From Sipunculus nudus (taxonomy: Eukaryota > Annelida > Sipuncula > Golfingiida > Sipunculidae), in the NCBI GenBank assembly GCA_026874595.1, contig CM049308.1:72758624-72822623 (forward strand): a DNA stretch of 64,000 nt, in the 5' to 3' direction. The position numbers were made by a program, and so were the translations under genes. Positions 47,271-57,469 of the stretch are shown in pieces (position 1 is the stretch's first letter; every line of letters begins with the position of its first letter). The notes under the pieces are model-generated. The model was given only the letters and a program-made list of their open reading frames with translations, searched no databases and was not told the DNA's origin.

Positions 47271-47919
47271 TTTATTGTGTAAAATCATAACACATATTAA
47301 TTTTTGGGGGGTGACATCTCGCTCTACATTTGTCTTAATCTTTGGTGTTATTTCGTTTTGTGACATCAATATATTTGACTCATTCCGTGACAGCGTGGCA
47401 TTTTCCTATTTGTTAAAAGCGAAATTTGATGTTAATACATCAATATCTTAAGCATTGTTGTGATTATATATGTTCAGATAAGTATGAAGCTTACTTTATT
47501 AAATAATTTGTTACGTTAAAAAATAACTTTTAGAATTCCAGGACGGTTTTAGAAATGTTTCGTTGGTTAGAAAATTCCCTGATTTGATGGAATATTTCTT
47601 TTCCTTGACATAAGATGTGAACCATACATTTGCCTTCAGGGGAATCTTTCAGAACCATGGGATAATTATCCCTATAGTGAAGTGAAGTTTTCCCAAAATT
47701 TTGAGATTTCAAAGCCATCTTATGTCCAGTTATTTTCATGAATATCAGTGCTCTGAATAACACAAACATAATAAAATCTAGGATAATATCTTAAGCTCTG
47801 TAAATATACCATATTACACTATTTTCACGGATCCCAAATGATGAGACAATTAAGTGACGCTAAAAATCCTATTACATTATTTTCATGTTACACATAAAGA
47901 CCACTTCTCTTTTTATCAG

Positions 47920-48000
47920 TATGATAAACTTTACCATAAAGCAAACAGTGACAAAACAATGCGACAATTCAAGGCCAACGGTGACTCAGTAGATTTGAAG
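47920..48000 (+). CDS. candidate exon, unknown protein
   Basis: CTTCTCTTTTTATCAG ends at 47919, an excellent pyrimidine tract and acceptor, and GTATGT begins at 48001, a strong donor. Exactly 27 codons lie between, phase 0 at both ends, containing YDKLYHKANSDKTMRQFKAN and ending SVDLK. A small in-frame cassette exon with both sites strong is unlikely by chance. The family is not recognised. It is phase-compatible with 44326-44429. Confidence 0.45.
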
Positions 48001-48399
48001 GTATGTTTGCCTTTTGGAATGTGTCAATGTTTTTTTAACCAATTTTCTTGATATAATTTTACCAATGGTGTATATTTATATAACTTCAGTTTTCTAGCGC
48101 ATTACTATGAGGCGGCTTCTCTCACAATATCGCCATTACAAGAAAGTGTTTCCGTTACTACACTATGATGACTAAAACCACACGCGCTTGAATCCCTATT
48201 AGTAATAAAGTCTTCACATCTTCAATGTTCTTAGATATACAACGACGAAATCAGGTCAAACGACCCAATAATAAAACGGTAATATCGTGTTATCACCTGT
48301 AATATGACAAGATTCCCTCCTCATCCATACAGGCCATTTTCAATGTACACTTTAAATTTGCGCAGAAGTGAACTTACAAGAGTATAGCTCTGTTGGTTA

Positions 48400-48790
48400 C
48401 GGTTTGTGGAGCTGTTGGTTAGAGGTTGTGCAGCCAACAATGCCCACAATGCACCTGGGCTTCTAAATACACCAGCGGCGTAGGTATAAATTTAGTGAAG
48501 ATGGTAATGTAGTCCGTTCAAATATGTTGGATAAGAATTGTTTCATGGGTAATTAGATAAACATGTGTGTTTTAGTGGTAAGAATCAGTAATACTGTGTA
48601 AGCATACTCATGTAAGATGTAAAAGGAAGGTACTTCCTTGAATTGTAATTATTATCATTTTAAAGTTTTAACAGTTGAGACAAGTAGTCCTGGCGGTTCC
48701 ATTATGCCTAACAGGAAGTGGTTCATTTTAAGTAGTACATTAGAATAGTATATTAGATATACCCTCTGGCGGAAGGGTGATATCTGTCCA
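48400..48790 (-). repeat. dispersed repeat R, uninterrupted inverted copy
   Basis: Its reverse complement reads continuously through the region where copy 1 (24.5 kb) carries a MITE and copy 2 (29.7 kb) carries a 400-bp insertion, including GAACGGACTACATTACC. It is therefore the best template for the ancestral repeat. It ends near CACAATGCACC and TACACCAGCGGCG at 48430-48480. Confidence 0.7.
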
Positions 48791-49076
48791 GAGAAATTCG
48801 ACGGACCTGGATAATTATTAAAAAAATGATGTTAGATACGTTGCTTGCATTCCGGTAAAAAGCAGCAGAAGAAAAGAACACAATATGACCACATCTTATA
48901 TTATATACATGGACTCGTCTGAGCAGTCAAGGCTGCGGAACTAACTCGATTTGAAAGTATCCTTACGGTAGCGAATGTCAGTACGTGATGCGCCGCAGCC
49001 TCCAGGCACCAAAACTAGGTTTTACAATCTCAGAGTGGCTTTTTTATCATTCTGTCTGGAGAACAGAATCAGTTCA

Positions 49077-49082
49077 TTTATT
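49077..49082 (-). terminator. poly(A) signal downstream of the 49.2-kb frame
   Basis: TTTATT on the + strand is AATAAA on the - strand, 138 bases past the TAG at 49220-49222. It fits a 3' end for the membrane-protein-like exon. Confidence 0.35.
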
Positions 49083-49219
49083 GACTGATCCTCTGGTGGG
49101 CTTAGACTTTCGTGCAGAGTTCCATGAAAAAAAGACTCCAATGACATTTCAATGTGACATCTTGGAGAGCACTGATCATGTCTCAAAATGTTAATGTATT
49201 CCAAGGGTATAGCCACCTG

Positions 49220-49420
49220 CTAACGCACGTATTCTGCTTTTAACTGTTTGTATAAATCAGCTCCCCATACAGTAAGAAAAATGATTTGGGCGATTATTAG
49301 CGGAACTGTAAGGAGAGTGAAGAGAGACAGCGGCGCAGTTTTACCGGATATTGCCATGAAGTACAAGAAAGGACTGTCACTCAGTATCAGATCGAGTCTG
49401 TCTGAAGTCCTCCATGTCAT
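49220..49420 (-). CDS. candidate C-terminal exon of a membrane protein
   Basis: The frame contains FLYFMAISGKTAPL, then a hydrophobic segment of about 22 residues (LFTLLTVPLIIAQIIFLTVW) and a short charged tail, GADLYKQLKAEYVR, before TAG. This is the layout of a last transmembrane helix plus cytoplasmic tail, as in many transporters. Acceptor candidates (GACTTCAG, about 49399, or GTGACAG, about 49375) are only moderate, so the left limit is uncertain. The same frame stays open for 65 codons beyond the TAG. The + strand also has a 72-codon frame here, which I judge to be the shadow. Family not identified. Confidence 0.35.
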   Translation of the reverse strand: MTWRTSDRLDLILSDSPFLYFMAISGKTAPLSLFTLLTVPLIIAQIIFLTVWGADLYKQLKAEYVR

Positions 49421-49951
49421 ATTTCACAAGATTATTTATTTCTACCATGTTCCGAGTAAAAGATGAGTCACTTTGTTGTACCAACATTGGCCAAAGTCTG
49501 AATATATATAGAAATTCTAGCGATTTTTTGCATTATTTTTTATATTTAAAATAAAAGTTGAAAAATGATGAATCGTGGATAATTACAAAAAGATTTCTTT
49601 CTAAAAAGGAGAAGAACACCAAAGAAAAATAAACAAATGAAATCATCTGGAAAAAATATAATATATGAAAATTTTAAGATTTACAAGAACAGCTAAAAGA
49701 ACACGACTTATTAAGAAGATGTTTAACACGTAGATTTATACTCACTAATACGAAACCTTCGGTAAAAATTTGGCGTTATGGTGTTATCACCTATCCGAAA
49801 TTTATGAACCTATGTAAATATTTGCCGTAGCCCAGTTTATGTAAATAGTTGTAAACTATTGTGATCAGGTAATGCTATCAATTTACATTAAATATGCGTT
49901 TGTTTATTCCATGGCATTGTGCCTGTGGGTGAACAAATTTCTGTTCATTTA

Positions 49952-50245
49952 GGCCAAAAAAAAAAAATAAATAAAAGGTATGGTTCTCAGGCACCGCCCG
50001 CGTTTATTTTAACCCCCGCATCAAAAATGTTTATTTTGATTTATATCTCCCAAAAAGATATATAATGCAATTTATATAGTGCTTTTACCTGTTCAGCAAA
50101 ACAAATTGTTATTTTCAAGCTTTTCCTTGATCATAAGACATTTTATTGAAACATAAAAAACAGGTCAAAAAATAAAATACCGCCTGCCTGCACTGATTTC
50201 TGAAATGAAAAGTGTTCGAGAACCGTACCTTTATGTGTTTTTGCC
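49952..50245. mobile_element. PIF/Harbinger-like MITE with TTA target duplication
   Basis: It starts GGCCAAAAA, with AAAGGTATGGTTCTCAGGCA at 49976-49995, and ends with GAGAACCGTACCTTTA and TTTTTGCC. TTA flanks both ends (49949-49951 and 50246-50248). It is the same family as 24801-25136; the body shares AAGCATGAAAATAA-like (here inverted) and GCGGG/CCCGC segments. Confidence 0.85.
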
Positions 50246-50554
50246 TTACCCATAATGTGTACAATACAAAATGAAAATATACTGTACGTATTAAACTCAG
50301 AATCTGCCATTAACTCCATTAAGTGAGAGTGCATGTAATAACTTCACCTTAATTTGTGTTATGCCCCTTCACTTTCTCATTCCCTTAATATATGCCCTCT
50401 CACAATCACTCATCATTACCTGGTATAGTATGTTAGATATACATGAATATGTGGATTCCTGAGGTAACCGAAGCACGCATGCAACTGTGTTATTTTCATC
50501 CTGAAATTTGACCTATTTATATGCCTTCAAACGTAGTTTATGAAAGGGAGGCAA

Positions 50555-51860
50555 CCTCATACTGACACTAGATATTTCTTGACACCGCAAGTGCCATAGT
50601 ATCCGCAGACAATTAAACCCCCCCCTCCCTCCCCCAGTCCTTGATAAGATGCATCTTACCTGTAAGTTTAGTGACTGTACCAACAATTTTTTTTAGTTAT
50701 TGCCGTAATTTCATTTTAACATTATCGCTGCTGTGACCTTGAAAAAAATGTATCAAGGTCATCCATGTTCAAATTTGACCTAGCCGTTGATAAGATGCAT
50801 CAAACTTGTGGGGTTGGTGACTGTACCTCAAATTCTTACAAAGTAATTCCGTTTAAACATCATTTTAGCAAGAAAACAACATAAGGTGGCGCCACCTGTC
50901 TTCTGCAGAAAACAATGCTATCAAAGATCTTATTTCAATTTGATTTTTGGACAAATCCATGCATCCCTCAATGAGATATTAAAGTTAATATCGTTTCAGC
51001 GTTATCGCCTCTGTGACCTTGAAAAATGCATCAAGGTCATCCATATTCGAACTTGGCCTAGCCCTTGATAAGATGCATCTAAACTGTAGGTTTGGTGACT
51101 GTACCACAAATTCTTTTTGAGTTATTGCCCTAATATCATTTTAGCATAATCGCTGCTGTGACCTTGAAAAAATGCATCAAGGTCATCCATGTTCGAACTT
51201 GACCTAGCCGTTTATAAGATGCATCAAATCTATGGGTTTGGTGACTGTACCTCAAATTCTAACAAAGTTATTGCGTTAACATCATTTTAACAAGAAAACG
51301 ACACAAGGTGGCGCCACCTGTCTTCTGCAAAAGACAAAGATCTTCGGTCAATTTGATTTTTGGATCATTCCATGTATCCCTTACTGAGATATTAAAGATT
51401 ATGTGTGAATTTCACCAAATATGGGAATATTCAAGGTCAAGGCCACTCTCATAGGAAAGGTCATGACCCCAATTTAAATAAACATCATCCCATAACCCAT
51501 ATCTATGTATATGCATAAAATAAAAGAAATATGTCCATTAGTTTTTTACTTATAATGCTCACATTTTGGGGGTATTAAAAGGCACGAAAACAAGTAAAGA
51601 ATATTAGGTGGCGCCACCAGTTTCTGGAACATGACAACCCTACCCATGATCTTCGATCAACTTGATTTTGGGATCAATCCATGCAAGATTTCTTGAGATA
51701 TTTAAGAATTTGTGTGATTTTCCCCTAAATTGGAACTATTCAAGGTCAAGGACACTCTCCTAGTAAAGGTCATGACCTAATTTTAAAAAGGCGTCGTCCT
51801 CTCACCAATATCTATACATATACCAAGTTTGGTAAAGATCCGTGAAATATTTTTTGAGTT
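50555..51860. repeat. tandem and dispersed repeats with GGTGGCGCCACC and GTGACCTTGAA
   Basis: Units of 120-180 bp and a larger period near 420 bp (50885 and 51307 blocks) share CCTTGATAAGATGCATC, TTTGGTGACTGTACC, TGCTGTGACCTTGAAAAAATG, CATCAAGGTCATCC and GGTGGCGCCACCTGTCTTCT. The left edge (50560-50640) is a diverged copy of the 53306-53370 segment (TTTCTTGxCACCGCA and GTGCCAxAGTAT). The right edge ends CCAAGTTTGGTAAAGATCCG and TTGAGTTATCGCG. None of this is coding. Confidence 0.75.
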
Positions 51861-52849
51861 ATCGCGCCAACAAGATTTATATGCGGATGTTTTTTTGTGT
51901 ATATTATAATAGTCTGTTAGGCTGCGTATTTGGCTTTAAAGCGGACATCCCTGGTAACGATAACATAATTTACTGGATGTCACTTTTCTTGCTGCATGCT
52001 GATTTTAAAATAACTCAACTTGAGCTTGTCATGTGCTGTCAAAATGGATTCACACTAGGCGCGTTTGTGTTTCCGTTCAAGGGGTAAAACTAAAACCAGT
52101 ATTATACAGGCTCTATGACTTTCTAGATTTAAACATACGAAAAATAGTTCAATACTTTCAACAAAAACACATTAAACTATATTCTATAGTAATAAACATT
52201 TTACAACCCATGCCGGGAAGAAAATGGAGGATTTAAAGGCTCTTGCAATCCTGCCCTGAGCCAAAAAAGTTCATCCCCATATGCTGAACAGCATGTTAGT
52301 CAACCTCCAACAACCATGCATGAATACAAATAGCTTGAGAACGAAAAAGAATATTCCCTATAAATCCACTTTGTATATAAATATTCACTATATAATTTGG
52401 CTCATGTTTTACCTTTTAGTCAGGTAAGGAAAATGTGATATTTATTGGCCAATCATATGTGGAATAATTCAGTCAGGCTATTGGTTATCAGAGGGTCATA
52501 CATCTATAAAAATTACTTATTATCATATCTGGTACGAGAGGGTCTTTTCAGAGGTGGGTATACCATGTAATTTATAATGTGCTCATGTATGGATAGGTGT
52601 GCGCAGTTTAAATACACAATGAATAATTAAGAAACTATATCTGCCTGTTTATAACCAGTTATCTACCTTTTCATACACAGACTTCACAGTAAAATAAGTT
52701 TTATCATGTTTACTTGAATTTCAAAAGTATCTTCCGATTTAGTAACAAAATTGATTGCTTTTAAGGTAACTGCTCATCTAAAATTTAGTTGGAATACTAA
52801 CAAATATCCTGCCCTGCATAGCACGTAGTGCACGTTTTATATAAATTTA

Positions 52850-53062
52850 TTAATAAACTTTTTTATTTTACATGGATGTATAATAAGTTATAATAACTAA
52901 TACGAGGCACTCTCCATGGCTCGGATGGTGGCGTTCGGTAGTCTATAGGGGTGGACAAGACCCAAAGAAAAACACCGAACCCTGGACGGGTTACTGCAAC
53001 CCACTCTCATGGCGACTCCAGGGGTCGATTCCCGATCGCCGGAGTCATTGTCAGGAAAACCA
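52850..53062 (+). mobile_element. SINE-like repeat
   Basis: It begins with the TTTTACATGGATGTAT and TTATAATAACTAAT head shared with 14640-14815, then GCTCGGATGGTGGCG, and near the right end GGGGTCGATTCCCGATCGCC, a B-box-like sequence. It abuts the duplicated segment that starts about 53066. Confidence 0.4.
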
Positions 53063-53065
53063 TTT

Positions 53066-53690
53066 GTGGGCAAACAGATAGACAGACAGACTGACGGGGT
53101 TATTACTGTAGGTCATCACTTTTCCAAACAGGGTCACAATAAAGGAGCTCGAGAAAAGGATTGCTTCAATATTTTGAGGAAATATGTTGTTGAGCATGAT
53201 GACGTAATGACTATAGGTCGATGGATTTGTGACCAAAAAGATTGTCCTCTCCGTCAAAAAGTGAATGGGTTCTGCACATGAGCTAGAAATGTAAAAAGAA
53301 CTAGACATTTCTTGGCACCGCAGGTGCCAGAGTATTCCCAGACATAGTAAGTCCCCCCTCCCCTTTAAGAATAGGCCCCCATTTTTAGCAGCATATACTG
53401 ACACTTGGCAAGCAATTACTGTTTCTTCCATCTATCAATCCACAATCTTTTTGAAGATTTTGGTCCTGTGACCTTGACCTTTGACCTCATGACCCCAAAA
53501 TCAATTGGGGTCTTGCTTTTTCAATGGGACATATATAAGTCAAGTTTGAAATCTATACATCAATAAAAGCAGGAATTATCATCCAGAAACTAATTTTTTG
53601 ACAGATGGCTCCTGTGGCCTTGACCTTTGACCTTGTGACCCCAAAATTGATATTGATCATCCACTTTTGTATATAAATCAATAGAGGTCT
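53066..53690 (+). repeat. 620-bp segment, copy 1
   Basis: Nearly identical to 55099-55720 (offset about 2033 bp, growing to about 2040 across a C-run). The copies differ at a handful of bases and in the length of the C-run near 53350. Frames of 67 and about 120 codons are open on opposite strands in both copies because the copies are recent duplicates; no protein family is recognised. The segment contains GGCACCGCAGGTGCC, an inverted repeat, at 53309-53323. Confidence 0.85.
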
Positions 53691-55675
53691 AGATTTATTG
53701 ATGCGCCATATATAAGTCAAGTTTGAAATCTATACATCAATAAAAGCAGGAATTATCATCCAGAAACTAATTTTTTGACAGATGGCTCTTGTGGCCTTGA
53801 CCTTTGACCTTGTGACCCCAAAATTGATATTGATCATCCACTTTTATATATAAATCAATAGAGGTCTAAATTTATTGATGGGCCATATATAAGTCAGGTT
53901 TGAAATCCATATATTAATCCAAGCTTGAATTATCATCTCGGGAACTAATTTTTGGACAGATGGCTCCTGTGACATTCACCTTTGCTCTCGTGACCTCACA
54001 ATTAACAGGCGTCTTCCTCTATTGGCAGGGGAACTGTATGTGCAAGATGAAATGTCTGAGATGAAATGTTTGGCTAGAAATGCATCCACAATCTTTTTAA
54101 AGATGTGTCCTGTGACCTTGACCTTTGACCTCGTGACCCCAAAATCAATTGGGTCTTGCTTTTCCAATGGAACATATACAAGTCAAGTTTGAAACCTATA
54201 CATCAATAAAAGCAGGAATTATCATCCAGAAACTAATTTTTGGACAGATGGCTCCTGTGGCCTTCACCTTTGACCTTGTGACCTCAAAATTGATAGGGTT
54301 CTTCCTCTCTTGGCAGGTGAACTATATGTGCAAGATGAAAGATCTGAAATGAAATGTTTGGCTGAAAATGCATCAACATCTTTTTAAAGATGAGTCCTGT
54401 GACCTTGCTCTTTGACCTCATGACCCAAAAATCAATTCGGGTCTTGCTTTTACAATGGGACATATACAAGTCAAGTTTGAAATCCATACATCAATAAAAG
54501 CAGGAATTATCATCTAGAAACTAATTTTTGGACAGATAGCTCCTGTGACCTTCTCCTTTGACTTTGTGACCTCAAAATTAATAGGGGTCTTCCACTCTTG
54601 GCAGGTGAACTATATGTGCAAGATGAAAGATATGAGATAAATTGTTTGGCTGAAAATGCATCCACAATCTTTTTGAAGATGTGTCCTGTGACCTTGACCT
54701 TTGACCTCATGACCCCAAAATCAGTTCAGGTCTTGCTTTCCAAATGGGTCATTTACAAGTCAAGTTTGAAATCCATACATCAATAAAAGCAGGAATTATC
54801 ATCCAGAAACTAATTTTTTGACAGATAGCTCCTGCGGCCTTGACCTTTGACCTTGTGACCCAGAATTGATATGGATCATCCACTATTGGCAAATGAGCAA
54901 TATATTCAAGATGGAAGACCTGGGATGAAGTTTGGCTTAAAATGTATCCACAGTATCTTTTAAGATGCGAGTCCAGTGACCTTGACCTTTGACCTCATGA
55001 CTCTAGAACCTATAGGGTTCTTACTTTAGTGGTGGGCCAAACATAAGTCATGTTTGAAATCCATACTGCTATCAACACTGGAGATATCATAAGAGGTGTG
55101 TGACAAACAGATAGACAGACAAACTGACGGGGTTATTACTGTAGGTCACCACTTTTCCAAACAGGGCCACAATAAAGGAGCTCGAGAAAAGGATTGCTTC
55201 AATATTTTGAGGAAATATGTTGTTGAGCATGATGACGTAATGACTATAGGTCGATGGATTTGTGACCAAAAAGATTGTCCTCTCCGTCAAAAAGTGAATG
55301 GGTTCTGCACATGAGCTAGAAATGTAAAAAGAACTAGACATTTCTTGGCACCGCAGGTGCCAGAGTATCCCCAGACATAGTAAGACCCCCCCCCCCCCCC
55401 CCTTTAAGAATAGGCCCCCATTTTTAGCAGCATATACTGACACTTGGCAAGCAATTACTGTTTCTTCCATCTATCAATCCACAATCTTTTTGAAGATGTT
55501 GGTCCTGTGACCTTGACCTTTGACCTCATGACCCCAAAATCAATTAGGGTCTTGCTTTTTCAATGGGACATATATAAGTCAAGTTTGAAATCTTTACATC
55601 AATAAAAGCAGGAATTATCATCCAGAAACTAATTTTTTGACAGATTGCTCTTGTGGCCTTGACCTTTGACCTTGT
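53460..55675 (+). repeat. tandem array of 130-180 bp units with TGACCTTTGACCT
   Basis: About a dozen units alternate between two types. One carries CATCCACAATCTTTTTGAAG then CTGTGACCTTGACCTTTGAC and TCATGACCCCAAAATCA; the other carries AATTATCATCCAGAAACTAA, TTTTTGACAGATGGCTCCTG and a shorter CCTTGACCTTTGACCTTGTG. The pair forms a higher-order unit of about 280-310 bp. The TGACCT half-site block is among the best conserved parts of every unit. Open frames on the - strand (for example 53976-54167 and 54510-54710) encode related peptides but contain stops between units and are not genes. Confidence 0.85.
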
Positions 55676-55720
55676 GACCCCAAAATTGATATTGATCATC
55701 CACTTTTACATATAAATCAA
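55099..55720 (+). repeat. 620-bp segment, copy 2
   Basis: This is the right-hand copy of the 53066-53690 segment, identical at most positions, with a longer C-run at 55387-55402. After 55720 the similarity stops and another repeat family starts. Confidence 0.85.
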
Positions 55721-55739
55721 AAACCGATCTACAGATTGT

Positions 55740-56560
55740 TACACCCTGCAATATATCAGGCCGAGAGCCCGAGACATAATTTCACATCTGAGAAAAAGTG
55801 CATCTATGTATTCTATAAAAACAGAACAACAAAGCCATCCAAGACAGATAAACATGCCAAAAGTTTAGGCTGATACATCCATCCACTCCTCAGATATAAG
55901 CGATTTTTACCCAAAGCAAACAGACGGATGGACGCCGCGCAAAAAAAAATTGCAGATGGCGCCAACAGTCTTGAATACAAAATCTAAGGATATGTACAAT
56001 TTCAGGCCAATATATATGGCAAATCGCTCCTGAGAAAAGGACATTAATGTATTCTACGAAAACGGGAAGGTAGGTGGCGCCACCTGTCTGGTCTACGACA
56101 AAACTCTCCTAGACGGATGGATGTACATCCCAAATTTCAGACAAATACATTGTACACTCCTGAGATATGAGCAAATTTCATCTAAAGCAAACGTCCGGAT
56201 GGATGCCACACGAAAACAATTGCAGCCACACGAAAACAATTGCAGTCTTAAATACGAGATGGAGGTATCCAAGATCTATGGACTTGCACAATTTCCGCCC
56301 AATACGTGAAACCAATCACTAAGACGAACAGATGGCAAAAGCATGACAGGACGCCACGCAAAAAAAATGTAGGTGACGCCACCACTCTCTAGTACGAGAT
56401 AGAGAGATCCAAGATATATGGAAATACAAAATTTCAGCTCAATACATTGAACCACTCCTGAGATATGGGCTGTTATCAAACAGACACCAAGATTCAATCT
56501 GTACAATGGGGACTGATGGTGGCGCCACCAGTCTTTGTAAGGCACAACTACACAGGTGAG
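55740..56560. repeat. tandem repeats, about 130-170 bp unit, with GGTGGCGCCACC
   Basis: Five units share CAAATTTCAGACAAATACAT-like, CACTCCTGAGATATxxGC, CAGACGGATGGACGCC-like and GGTGGCGCCACC blocks in the order seen at 21480-22060. Frames around 56465-56810 arise from this array and its GC-rich right flank. Confidence 0.75.
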
Positions 56561-57185
56561 CGAATATCTATGCCGGGTTTTGGAAAGATCAGTACAAGGG
56601 TCTCAGAGGAGTTCTCGAGAGACGAAAGCGGCGGCGGCGGAACCCGGTCAAAAACACAGAATCAGCAAACCTTGTTTTGGCGGATACAACTATGACAAAT
56701 CATGCTTCATACTGAAAACAGCAGCACCGAAACTACCCAAGAGTGTTCCACTGCGGCCTCATACACAGTTTCTATGGCACGGGTGGGGGGTGTTATGCAC
56801 TCCCCCTTGAAGTTTCAGGGCCTCGGTATGGCGTGACCCCCCCCCCCCTCTAAGATCCTACATCCGCTCTGTTTTCACAGCTCAAAAGGCACTTAAATTG
56901 TAGGCTGATGTGGCCCACTTTGCTATTGATCCTATCTTAAGCAGGGGGAATATAAACCATTGTTACATGTCTATTCGATACCGTTTTGACTCTACTTTGC
57001 CGCTCAGAAGTTATAATAGTACGATAAAATGATTGGGAAGAAATGGTATAAAAACTACTCTGGCAGCAAGGCACGCACGGTGTGCAGTATTTGCTATGCA
57101 CGTGTGTTTTTTAATAAACAGCAATTTAAATTAAAGAAGCAAATTTATTAATAACGTTCGCAGTTAGTCATATCCAAGACTAAGG

Positions 57186-57191
57186 TTTATT
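57186..57191 (-). terminator. poly(A) signal for the 57.3-kb - strand exon
   Basis: TTTATT on the + strand is AATAAA on the - strand, 68 bases past the TGA at 57259-57261. Confidence 0.4.
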
Positions 57192-57258
57192 TACATTTTC
57201 TCATTTATATGATATATATTACATTCAGTAAATTGGGAAATATGTTTTGATAGTATTG

Positions 57259-57357
57259 TCATGTGTTGGCTTCAACAATTATCGATCCAAGTGCTGCTGT
57301 CTTGTCAGAAAGCAAACTTCGCACCATGTCATCAGTGGAATTGTTGTGTACCAGTTT
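57259..57357 (-). CDS. candidate C-terminal exon, unknown protein
   Basis: On the - strand, CTGTTCTATTCTCACAG precedes 57357, a strong pyrimidine tract and acceptor. Exactly 32 codons follow, KLVHNNSTDDMVRSLLSD then a segment ending SIIVEANT, to TGA at 57261-57259, with AATAAA 68 bases downstream. Acceptor, frame and poly(A) signal agree. The family is not recognised and no upstream exon on the - strand was located. The open frame on the + strand across the same bases is probably a shadow. Confidence 0.35.
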   Translation of the reverse strand, partial: KLVHNNSTDDMVRSLLSDKTAALGSIIVEANT

Positions 57358-57469
57358 CTGTGAGAATAGAACAGATGACCACTTTTTAAACCGGGCCCTA
57401 TATATTAGGTATAAAGATAGTTGGGCACCCATTAAAACGTGTTGATCTTTTCTTAAACTCACAGATCAG

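Noticed and set aside
53009-53431. Frames of 90 and 126 codons on opposite strands, repeated at 55087-55470
   Set aside because: Both belong to a duplicated non-coding repeat; the apparent conservation comes from recent DNA duplication, and no protein family is recognised.
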